Made by a program: the position numbers and the translations under genes. The notes below the pieces were generated by a model. The model was not told the origin of the DNA and made no database searches. It saw only the letters and a program-made list of their open reading frames with translations. Below are positions 5,843 to 14,600 of a DNA stretch of 45,225 nt, one piece after another. This DNA is from a virus. Position 1 is the stretch's first letter. Each line of letters begins with the position of its first letter. The DNA lies in the IMG/VR virus record IMGVR_UViG_3300050343_000069, positions 1 to 45,225 of that record; one strand, written 5' to 3'.

Positions 5843-6103
5843 TTAGAGGTTGTATTTTTCTTTAATGACTCGTTTTCTCTGAGAATCATCAGAGAGATGA
5901 GCGTCAATTTTGTCTTCAATTCTGATGAAGACTCTCAGCATCTCGTCCCAGCGTCGATTAAATTCGGAATAGGACACATAATTTTCAGCCACCTTAAGTT
6001 CCAATTGGTCTTGACGTCGCTCAACCAAATCAATCTTTCGATTAATAAGACCGCAGATCGCGAACAAGCCTGAGAACATAAGGCCTAGGGCATATTCGGG
6101 CAC
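5843..6103 (-). CDS. Membrane-anchored coiled-coil protein, candidate lysis protein
   Basis: 86 residues. Residues 4-21 form one transmembrane segment (YALGLMFSGLFAICGLI). The rest is a charged helix with heptad-like spacing (DLVERRQDQLELKVAENYVS). One membrane anchor plus a long helix fits an Rz-like spanin or a small holin, and T7 places its holin (17.5) and Rz (18.5) genes around the small terminase. No sequence motif proves this. No endolysin is obvious nearby. Confidence 0.65.
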   Translation of the reverse strand: MPEYALGLMFSGLFAICGLINRKIDLVERRQDQLELKVAENYVSYSEFNRRWDEMLRVFIRIEDKIDAHLSDDSQRKRVIKEKYNL

Positions 6104-6118
6104 TGTTAGTACGGGGGG

Positions 6119-6490
6119 TTAGGTAAATAATCGGAGATATGGTTTTATTTGGGCAAGCTCCAGAACTTTGAATCGACCTTCAGTCATTCCTTTTGCTTCC
6201 ATCGCCCACACCCTATGTCGACCATCGAGGAGTCGATAAGGAAGTCCTGCTGGATTATCAGCTTGAAGAACTATGCCGGGTTTTGATATGTCAGCGTAAT
6301 ACATACCTTCGCCATTGCAACACAAACAACATTCGCGTTTATGTGTTGAGGGTTCATACATATCTATGCGACATATATCGCTAAATTCAATGGTAACAAG
6401 TGGCGCTTGTTTAGCCAGCTCTATTATGTTGCCAACAAACACACGATCTAAGGGATCGATACGCCACTCGTTATAGAACCATTTGTGCAT
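6119..6490 (-). CDS. ParB/sulfiredoxin-fold-like protein
   Basis: 123 residues. The segment GLPYRLLDGRHRVWAMEAKG contains the DGRHR signature of ParB-like (Srx-fold) domains. A Cys cluster lies upstream (RECCLCCNGEG). ParB-like single-domain proteins in phages may be nucleases or CTP/ATP-binding, but function is not assignable here. The gene starts right after the zinc-ribbon gene stop (TAAATG). Confidence 0.65.
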   Translation of the reverse strand: MHKWFYNEWRIDPLDRVFVGNIIELAKQAPLVTIEFSDICRIDMYEPSTHKRECCLCCNGEGMYYADISKPGIVLQADNPAGLPYRLLDGRHRVWAMEAKGMTEGRFKVLELAQIKPYLRLFT

Positions 6491-6640
6491 TTACCAGCGA
6501 TCGTCTGGACATGGTTGACTGGTGAAAGCTTTTGCATCAACAAAACAACCGCATAGCTTGCATTGCATAACCTCTGTACGCAAATGTGGGCACTTTCGAC
6601 AAAGCTTTACTTTACGTTTCCACTCGCCTAAATACGTCAT
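6491..6640 (-). CDS. Small zinc-ribbon protein
   Basis: 49 residues beginning MTYLGEWKRKVKLCRKCPHL. It has CRKC and CKLCGC pairs and a final CPDDRW, a pattern of small phage zinc ribbons that I remember as DUF6171. The start overlaps the previous stop (AATGA), and the next gene begins immediately after its TAA. Function unknown. Confidence 0.75.
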   Translation of the reverse strand: MTYLGEWKRKVKLCRKCPHLRTEVMQCKLCGCFVDAKAFTSQPCPDDRW

Positions 6641-7071
6641 TTCAGTAAAAATTCAGAAAGTTCAGCACGAGTCATAGGTTTGAGGCCTTTGGGAATAGTG
6701 GTTTTAATTTCCAAGATGGCAGCGTCAATTTCTTCTTGCTGTTTTGTATCCCCTTGCCTAGCCCAGTAAGCAGCGTCCATTTGCTTATTAAGATCAGGGT
6801 AAAGACTTTTACGCATTTCCTTGTAACCCATTTTGGGTTCTACGTATGGTTCGTCAGCAGGCTTATTAGTAGGCCCATCAAACACAATTTCATCACCAGC
6901 ATGAAATGGCATTTGCTCCCAGCTAACTTGCTGAGGGTTAAATTCAAGAACCCATTCGCAGAGTTCAGACTTTGAAAGGACTCCTTTGACAGCAGGAACG
7001 ACAGCCCAGGTTCCATCTGGAAAGTCAACAGTAATATCCTTATCGGATATTTCTCGAACAGTAAATTTCAT
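6637..7071 (-). CDS. Hypothetical protein after the adhesin, possible tail-fibre accessory
   Basis: 144 residues. The N-terminal half is beta-rich (MKFTVREISDKDITVDFPDG). The C-terminal half has YKEMRKSLYPDLNKQMDAAY and a helix ending in RAELSEFLLK, similar in feel to tail-fibre assembly chaperones or phage tail accessory proteins. It lies 2 bases downstream of the Gly-rich adhesin gene, as fibre chaperones usually do. No firm family assignment. Confidence 0.65.
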   Translation of the reverse strand: MKFTVREISDKDITVDFPDGTWAVVPAVKGVLSKSELCEWVLEFNPQQVSWEQMPFHAGDEIVFDGPTNKPADEPYVEPKMGYKEMRKSLYPDLNKQMDAAYWARQGDTKQQEEIDAAILEIKTTIPKGLKPMTRAELSEFLLK

Positions 7072-7073
7072 AG

Positions 7074-8453
7074 TTATGCACCGGCTACTGAGCCGTTGTT
7101 AGTGAAAGAAAGTGATCCACGGTTAGTGATATATGTGCCACGCGATCCTCCAGAGGATCCTCCTAGGCCAGAGCCACCGCTCGAGCCGCCACTACCGGAG
7201 TTGCCGCCAGAGCCGCCAGAGCCGTTTGTGCGGTTTCCATTAGCACCGCTTCCGCCTGTATTACCAGTCGAACCTTGGTTACCAGTCAAGCCAGTCGCGC
7301 CGTTAGAACCGCTGTTTCCGTTCTGACCCCAGTCACCGCCGTTACCGCCGCCGCCGCCTGTTCCACCAGTACCGCCTTGGCCACCAGTTCCACCTTGGCC
7401 ACCAGTACCACCAGAGCCAGCGTTAGTACCGCCAGAAGAGCCACCAGAGCCATTGGAACCACCAGATCCGCCGTTACCAGTACCACCGCCGCCACCACCG
7501 GAACCGTTGTGACGTGTTTGGTTGTAGCCGCGTCCACGGCCTCCATTACCACCGCCACCACGGCCGCCGCCAGCGCCGCCGCTACCACCGCCACCGCCAG
7601 ATCCACCGGATCCACCGTTGGTGTTGGTAGTGACATCCTTTCTGCAGTAGTAGCAAAAGCAAGTGCCGAAGTAGCAGTCAGCGCAGCCAAATGGGTAGTT
7701 GCCCGGACCTTGTGGGTTACCGCAAGCCAATCCACCCCAGGAGTAGGGAGGGTGGTAATGGCAGTACCAGCCACTACCCCATTTACTGGAGCAGGAAGTA
7801 TTAGCGCAGTTTGGAAAGCCACTACTGCAACCAACGTTGTTTCCGTAGAGTCCTTTCCATTGCACAGCGGTGTATTGACCGCCACCACCAGTACCGCCCG
7901 AGCCGCCTGCGCCACCCGAGCCGCCTTGGCCACCGACGCCACCTTGACCACCTTGGCCACCACCGCCACCTCCGGCGTAAATCTGTCCGCCAGATTGGTT
8001 GATGATAGTGACGCCAGAGGTCTGGTCGGCTTGAATAGCGTTGCTGCCATTACCGCCATTAGCGGCTCCACCTTTACCTTGTATCGATCCATAGTTTTGG
8101 ATGATTAGGGTGCCTCCCATAGATCCATTGATCCGTAGGGCATAACTACCAGTTCCACCAATAGTGACACCGGAGTTGATAATTAGGCGTTTAGGTACAG
8201 AGGACCCCCAGTTCGATCCGAACGTGGAGGACAACTGCATGTTTGTAGTGCTGGAAGACTGTGTATGAACAATCTCGTTAACAGCACCATAAAAATCATC
8301 GAGTTGGATGGTTCCAGATGTAGGGACGTTGGTGTTATTACCAGGGACTAGACCCCCATTTCGGTAATATTCCGACAGGGAGTGAGGTTGAGAACCTCCA
8401 AACTCCCCTGCTAAATCGTTATTAGAGATTGATCCAGAAGATTGAATAGCCAT
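7074..8453 (-). CDS. Gly-rich, Cys-containing tail adhesin-like protein
   Basis: 459 residues. Residues 8-58 form a module common in cyanophage tail proteins (DLAGEFGGSQPHSLSEYYRN ... PTSGTIQLDDFYG). A beta-helix-like part follows (GSYALRINGSMGGTLIIQNY). The rest is two long poly-glycine tracts, in which repeats such as GGTGGQGGTGGQ dominate. Between them is a Cys/aromatic island (CSSGFPNC ... CADCYFGTCFCYYC) of about 12 cysteines. Gly-rich tracts of this kind form polyglycine-II helices in gp38-type fibre adhesins of T-even-like phages, so I infer a receptor-binding tip. The stop and start overlap with the fibre gene (ATG within TAATGG). Confidence 0.8.
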   Translation of the reverse strand: MAIQSSGSISNNDLAGEFGGSQPHSLSEYYRNGGLVPGNNTNVPTSGTIQLDDFYGAVNEIVHTQSSSTTNMQLSSTFGSNWGSSVPKRLIINSGVTIGGTGSYALRINGSMGGTLIIQNYGSIQGKGGAANGGNGSNAIQADQTSGVTIINQSGGQIYAGGGGGGQGGQGGVGGQGGSGGAGGSGGTGGGGQYTAVQWKGLYGNNVGCSSGFPNCANTSCSSKWGSGWYCHYHPPYSWGGLACGNPQGPGNYPFGCADCYFGTCFCYYCRKDVTTNTNGGSGGSGGGGGSGGAGGGRGGGGNGGRGRGYNQTRHNGSGGGGGGTGNGGSGGSNGSGGSSGGTNAGSGGTGGQGGTGGQGGTGGTGGGGGNGGDWGQNGNSGSNGATGLTGNQGSTGNTGGSGANGNRTNGSGGSGGNSGSGGSSGGSGLGGSSGGSRGTYITNRGSLSFTNNGSVAGA

Positions 8454-11400
8454 TACAGAAGCTCCAGTTCACTAACGCGAGCTTCGAGTTCCTTAATGGA
8501 CTCAATTAGCAGACCGACGAGGTTGCCATAAGCGACAGAGAGATACTCTTCGCCTTCCATAACAGCCTCAGGTAGTACGGCTTGTACGTCCTGGGCGAGT
8601 ACACCAGTACGACGGTCTTCTGTCTCTTTATCTGTATAAGTAACACCCCGTAGGCTGAGAACTTTGTCCAGAGCATGTGGGATAACCTCAATGTCTTTCT
8701 TCAGACGGATATCTGAGTAAGCAGTGACGTTACCGTCTGCAATTATGTTACCTGAACTGTCGATATTAACAACATTAGAACCACCAGAGTTCCGAAACAT
8801 TACCTGCGACGAGAACTGTATAAGGAAGCTGTTGTCGTGGTATTGAATCTTACCTGCATGTTCTCCAGTCCAGGCTCCACTGGCAAAACGTATGTCACTG
8901 GCAGCGGCGATAGATACTGCACCAGCGCCACCTGAGAAGGTGATGTCACCAGAAGCGGTATCGGCAGAGCCACTCAGGAGGAAGTCAGAAGAACTATAAG
9001 TGTCAAGAGTGCTGGCGTTGATATTTAGGGCATCAATCTCTGCCTTGGTCTGATCTGCAGTTGCATTAGCCTCAATGGCATTAAGCTTGTTCTTCAGAGC
9101 ATCTGTGAAGACGTTTGAGTCACTAGCAGAACCCACAAGAGTTCTAATCTCAGCAGCTGATTGATCTGCAGTTGCGCTGGCTTCGATGCCATCTAACTTG
9201 TTATGGTGTGCAACTGACATAACGCCAGCGGCACTTCCAGTTGCTTCACCGATAGAGATATCAGCACCAGTTGAGCTTGTAATACTGACAGCGGTAGTTG
9301 ACGTTGAAACACCTAAGTTTGTGTCAACATTTACTTCTGCACCTGCAGCAATACCGTTCAGTTTGGTGTGATCAGCGTCAGTAAATACGTTTGAATCAGT
9401 AGCAGCTTCAACAGCAGCTCTGATCTCAGCATTGGTCTGATCACCAGTAGCACCGGATTCAATACCGTCGAGCTTCGAGCCATCAGCAGATACGTCACGA
9501 CCGTCGAAGGTCTGACCAGCATTGAAGGTGATGTCGCCGGTCATCGTGCCACCAGCCGTGGCAAGTGCGCTCACATCGGAAGGTCCCAGCACAACTGTGC
9601 CGGTCTGACCGTTTACGGTCTGGATTGCATCGGTAGGTGTCTCCAGTTCCTGCCAGTCGCTCAGGGTTGAGCCACCGTCAGAGGTAAGGACAAAGGTTGA
9701 ACCTGTATCACTACGAATAGCGAAGTCACCACGTTGACCAGTCAGGGCCAGCATGGCGGTTTGATTCGCCGCAGTTCCGAGGAACTCAGTAACAGCCAGA
9801 GCAGGTAGCTGAGAGGTGGGGACCACACCACCGACAAGGTCGGCTTTAGTCTCTACTTCAGTCTCCAGATCCTGCAAAGCAGCCTTAATAGTGCTGCTGT
9901 CAGCAATCGTGGAGCCGGTAAACGTACCCAGGTCAGTGTCGTTAAGGGCAACACCTGAGAGGGTTGCAGCATCGACAGTGTTCTGACGGGTTACATCAAC
10001 GTAAGGCGGGTAGCCGTAGCGATCATCAGGATCGTTGGCGTTGTAAGCGATGTAGTTCCACTTGCTAGCGCTCGAGCTGTAGATGATCTCGACGTTGATA
10101 CCCGAATCACCCACAAAGCCACTAGGGACACCCTGCACTGAGCTTGTCGACTCAATGTTTGTGGAGTTCACCACCCGAATAGCGTCGTTGTTGCTGGGAT
10201 TCGAGGGGATATTTGCAACGGCAGCAACCGGCGAGAACAGGTAAGAACTGGCCACAGTGTTTGCTGCGGACTGCGCCAAAGAGGCTGCGTTACTGGCAGT
10301 CGTCGAAGCTGCATTAGCCGTAGTTACAGCACTGTTTGCAGTGGTTTGAGCAGTCGATGCGTTGCTGATTGCTGTCGATGCGTCTGTAGAAGCTTGGTTA
10401 GCGGTTGAGACAGCGCTGCTTGCATTTGTTGATGCAGTGTTTGCTGTTGATAGAGCTGTAGAAGCATCAGTTGAGGCACTGTTAGCAGTTGTAGCAGCAC
10501 CGTTTGCGGTGTTTACGGCTGTTGTTGAAGACGACGACGCAGTGTTTGCAGTGCTTACTGCGGCTGTTGCGTTGGTGTCTGCAGTGTTTGCTGTTGATAG
10601 AGCCGTAGAAGCATCAGATGCAGCTGTATTGGCAGTGCTGAGAGCAGAGGCAGCGTTAGTTGCAGCGGTGTTGGCAGTGCTTACAGCGCTTGAAGCATCC
10701 GATGCAGCGGTGTTAGCGGTAGTGACAGCACTCGCAGCATTAGTCGAAGCTGTATTAGCTGTTGCGGCGGAGCCATTAGCTGTAGATACAGCGTTATTGG
10801 CAGCCGTTAGGGCTGTAGAAGCATCAGAAGAGGCTGTGTTGGCTGTACTTACAGCAGTCGCGGCATCAGTAGCTGCTGTATTTGCCGAAGCAGCTGCAGC
10901 ATTTGCCTGATTAAGGGCGTTAGAGGCTGAGGTTTGAGCGGAGGTTGCGGATGTACCAGCTGCAGTGGCTTGGGTTTGAGCTGCGGATGCTGATGATGCA
11001 GCACTATGGGCCTGCGCTTGAGCAGATGTGGCTTGAGTTGCAGCAGAAGAGGCTGACGTAGCAGCAGCAGCAGCATCACTTGCAGCCAGACCAGCGTTGG
11101 TGTTTGCCGTATTGGCTGCAATTACGGCGTTGTTAGCCGTAGTTACAGCTGAGTTAGCTGTCGTGACGGCGGTGTTTGCATCTGTCGCCGCATTTGAAGC
11201 CGCTGTCTGTGCGGCATTCACCTGGGCCTGTGCCGTAGATGCAGCAGCTTGTGCAGAGGTGGCAGCTGTTGTAGCAGTAGCCGATGCAGCTAGAGCAGCG
11301 GTAGTTGCGATCTGGGCCTGGTCAGCAGCCAGCTCAGCACGCTCAGAAATAGCGTCAGCTTCCTGAGTAACAAACAAGATCTGCTCAAAGTTATCGTTGA

Positions 11401-11656
11401 GATCCTGAGCACGGATAGCAGAACCCGGAAAGAAGGTTGCTTTTGGATCATTAACTGTCGTGTTGCGGTAGATCCTAATAGCAGCACCAGAAGCAGGGGC
11501 TGTATTGAACTCAATAGTTGTACTGTTGGCCAGTGAGTATTCAGTTGTAGCGAGAGTGACGGAATTAATAGAGACTTCTACGTCAACTTCTTCAATATAT
11601 TCAAATGTAAATGAAAAGAGAACGGTCGAGCCGTTCCCTGTATAGAGAATTTTCAA
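8453..11656 (-). CDS. Tail fibre protein (T7 gp17-like N-terminus, S74 chaperone C-terminus)
   Basis: 1067 residues. The N-terminal ~110 residues (MKILYTGNGSTVLFSFTFEY ... PGSAIRAQDLNDNFEQILFV) match the virion-attachment domain of T7 gp17-type fibres. Residues ~110-470 are an Ala/Thr/Ser/Asn repeat of about 14 residues (for example STANTAATNA), expected to form a trimeric coiled-coil shaft. Collagen-free globular modules follow. The C-terminus has an intramolecular chaperone of peptidase S74 type: AYSDIRLKKDIEVI carries the Ser and Lys of the self-cleaving dyad, and the end is a leucine-rich coil (LIESIKELEARVSELELL). The fibre binds the host surface. Confidence 0.92.
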   Translation of the reverse strand: MKILYTGNGSTVLFSFTFEYIEEVDVEVSINSVTLATTEYSLANSTTIEFNTAPASGAAIRIYRNTTVNDPKATFFPGSAIRAQDLNDNFEQILFVTQEADAISERAELAADQAQIATTAALAASATATTAATSAQAAASTAQAQVNAAQTAASNAATDANTAVTTANSAVTTANNAVIAANTANTNAGLAASDAAAAATSASSAATQATSAQAQAHSAASSASAAQTQATAAGTSATSAQTSASNALNQANAAAASANTAATDAATAVSTANTASSDASTALTAANNAVSTANGSAATANTASTNAASAVTTANTAASDASSAVSTANTAATNAASALSTANTAASDASTALSTANTADTNATAAVSTANTASSSSTTAVNTANGAATTANSASTDASTALSTANTASTNASSAVSTANQASTDASTAISNASTAQTTANSAVTTANAASTTASNAASLAQSAANTVASSYLFSPVAAVANIPSNPSNNDAIRVVNSTNIESTSSVQGVPSGFVGDSGINVEIIYSSSASKWNYIAYNANDPDDRYGYPPYVDVTRQNTVDAATLSGVALNDTDLGTFTGSTIADSSTIKAALQDLETEVETKADLVGGVVPTSQLPALAVTEFLGTAANQTAMLALTGQRGDFAIRSDTGSTFVLTSDGGSTLSDWQELETPTDAIQTVNGQTGTVVLGPSDVSALATAGGTMTGDITFNAGQTFDGRDVSADGSKLDGIESGATGDQTNAEIRAAVEAATDSNVFTDADHTKLNGIAAGAEVNVDTNLGVSTSTTAVSITSSTGADISIGEATGSAAGVMSVAHHNKLDGIEASATADQSAAEIRTLVGSASDSNVFTDALKNKLNAIEANATADQTKAEIDALNINASTLDTYSSSDFLLSGSADTASGDITFSGGAGAVSIAAASDIRFASGAWTGEHAGKIQYHDNSFLIQFSSQVMFRNSGGSNVVNIDSSGNIIADGNVTAYSDIRLKKDIEVIPHALDKVLSLRGVTYTDKETEDRRTGVLAQDVQAVLPEAVMEGEEYLSVAYGNLVGLLIESIKELEARVSELELL
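10260..11340. repeat. Degenerate ~42-bp coding repeats in the tail fibre shaft
   Basis: The fibre shaft DNA is built from many diverged copies of a unit of about 42 bases, encoding 14-residue Ala/Thr/Ser/Asn/Val repeats (two heptads). This explains the long Ala/Val-rich mirror ORFs on the opposite strand. Confidence 0.75.
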
Positions 11657-11665
11657 TTGTGGCCA

Positions 11666-14600
11666 TTACTGGTTCCTAAAGTTAAGTAGTGATTCGTATC
11701 CATTAGGTAGTCGATCAGCCTGGGCTGCATATTTATCCATCATGATCTCTGCATTGAGATCTGGATAGTCTTCACGTAAACGCAAGACGGCAATCTTCTT
11801 AGCCTCACGCAGCATAGATGTGATCTGCCTATAGAAGAACTGATTCTCTTTCTTGACTCGATGCCCTTGCTTAAGTTTATCCTGATACTCCTTGACTGCT
11901 ACCTTGAAATTAGGCTTAGTAACCCAACTCTTTAGCTTTTCATGGATACCAGTTTCAGAGATATATTTTGCAAAGGTGGCTGTCTGTTCGGGTGTTAATT
12001 CAACACCACCAAGCTCTTCAGAAACAACTGAAGTATCAAACTCAATATCCTCTAGAGCATCTTTAACAACATCATCACCACGCTTCACAGTCTTGAATGG
12101 TAGGACAGCATTACCTAGGCCACCACTACCGCCTGTAATCTTTTCACCAGTAAGCCAATCAATACGATCTTTAGTATTACCCAGAATACCCAAGGAAGCT
12201 GAGTGCAAAGAACGGTCGTACTGCTCATTAAACTCCTGCATATAAGGATGCAAGGCATTGGTCAGGGCACGACGGGCACCAGACAGGGGGATGAAGTTGT
12301 TAGCAGTATCCAAACCCATAGCCAAGAATGAATCGGGGCTGAAGTTACGGCTGTTAAGCAGGGCGGACATAGGCTCCAACCCTTGGAACATAGACTTATC
12401 GGTCAGGTTTACACCTAGAGCATGGGTTAGATATCCAGCCAGGTATTTAGCCTTATCTTCTTCTAGGTCTCCACTCTCAAAAGCGTAGTTGATATCAGCA
12501 ACGGCAGAGAAGATCTGCCCAAAGGGCTCAATACGGTCATAAGAAACCCAGCGATCACCAACTTTGAAGGATCGGGGCTGGTGGGTCTTAAGCCATTCCC
12601 TACGACGTTGTCCACCTGCAGGACCATTACCAGTGATCATGCCTGAAGCAGCCAGAGTTGCGGCACCCATGATCGACATGGTTCCGAACGCAAGACGTCC
12701 GCGCATGATTGCACCTTCTATCGTGTCTTGAGCGATCACATCACGGCTCTCTTTGAGGGCCATGTTTAAAACTGGGACATGTGTCCCGGTATATACCAAG
12801 ACGTTGTGGCCAGTCTTAACGAAGGGGAAGAATATACGCAAAGCTGGGACATCGTTGAGGAAGCTTGCAAACTTTGCAGCAGGTCCGGCGAGCTCAGTTT
12901 GGAAAGTTACTTCCTTAGCACCTTTCAACAGTTCATCATTAAGCACACCCCCGGACTTAGTAAAGTTACGGGAGTATTCAGACTTAAGTAGACGCTCAAA
13001 AGCTTCGTTAACAGCAGACTCACCTTCACCACCAGCTAGATCAATAGCCTTCTCCATACTGAAGCGGTTGTACTCCATACGGGTAACCATGACCTTGAAG
13101 AATTCATCAGAGGTGGTCAGGAACCTAGAAGGCCAATCAAATAGTGGAAAGTTAGCAACATCGTGCATCATGTGAAGGAGGCCAGATCCACCCTTCAGCG
13201 CAAGATCATCACTTTCAGATGCTTCTTGGGCTAGAGCCTTTAGGGCTGCACCTGTTGCATTTGTCTGAACCATGTCACGAGTACCACCGACGTTAGATAC
13301 ACCGGTCTTGGCGGTACGAACAGCCAATTCAAAGGCTTCAGGGATAGTCTTAAAGAAGTTGTGATAAGAAGCGATAGCTGCTTTCTTCTTCTTAGCGTTG
13401 CCACCTACAGCAGCTGTCAATGGCCTATAGACCATATTGAAGGCGTTAGATAGGTTGTTAACTAAGTGAGTAGCAGGGCTCGAAAGCATCGAGTTATACA
13501 TCAACTTCAGAGCTGCATCTGTTCCCAGCTCTTTTAAGTTCTTGGTCACGTCAACCATCTTGGTAACGTCACCAGCAGTCAACTGGAGCATTGATGCAGT
13601 CCGCTGAGCCTGCTGCAGGGCTTTGGGGTCGCCAGATTGAACTCCCTTAACCATATCTTCGAGCTGTTTAGATGCTGCTTCGATGGTTTCATCCAACTTG
13701 CTGGGGTCAGCAGATTTCATGAACCCTTCCATGGTCAAATTCATGTCACCGACATTGATGCTGTAGTCAGCCAGTCGAGTACCAACAAGGTTGCTGGTGT
13801 GCTTGTGCATCTTCAGCAGAGCCAGAAGGTTGTCCTTCAGGTTGGCTATGTGCATATCAACAGGGATGCCCTCATCGGCTGTTTTAGACACCTTGTAGGC
13901 GGCGTCATAAATCGCTGAGGCAGTGTTAGCCATCATGGCTCGCACTTGGAAAGCACCACGACGAGACAGGATTGACTCATCGCCGTACTTGACGGTTGAG
14001 AAGGACTCTTTAATTAGCTTCCCGTCAACGTCCAGGAAGTTAGCCAGGTCACCCTCGACGATTTCACGGAGAGAAGAGACTGTCAGGCGGGCCTCTTTGG
14101 CCAGATCTGACGGGTCAACCTCTACAGCCTTGATAAGACTGTCGATAGCTTCACCAGCGCCGTCACCACGGGCGTCCGCAATCTGCTTTACCTGGGCATT
14201 GGTAGCCAGACGGCCACCGCCACCACCGTTAGCAGGCTTAGCAAGTGATGTAGCCGCTTCCATCTGCTGAGCAGCAACTTTGGCTGCAGGCGTGATGGTG
14301 GGCTCATGGGGAGTTGTGTAGGCAGACCTCAGATGTTGGCCTTTCGTTTGGCGTAGTGCATCTGAACCATCAGTCGTTATGTACTCGAAGTCATCTAAGC
14401 GGAAGATACCTTCCTGATCAAACATGCGGCCCAACATATCTGCTTCAGTACCATCTTTAACTAATCGAGAAAGTTCAACTACTGGTTTTCCAGTCTTTTC
14501 ACTTACCCAGCTGCCTAAATACACATCCTCGCGAGCAAGAATCGCATTATTTTGGGAGATAAAGGAAGCAATCGCGCTGGGGTTATCCAACTCTTCCAGC

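Noticed and set aside
7275-8108. 277-residue + strand ORF and 268-residue minus-strand ORF in another frame
   Set aside because: Both overlap the Gly-rich adhesin; GGN codon runs leave other frames open as Thr/Ala/Val repeats.
10362-10910. 182-residue Ala/Val-rich ORF on the + strand
   Set aside because: It is the mirror of the Ala/Thr/Ser repeat of the tail fibre; repetitive composition keeps the opposite strand open.
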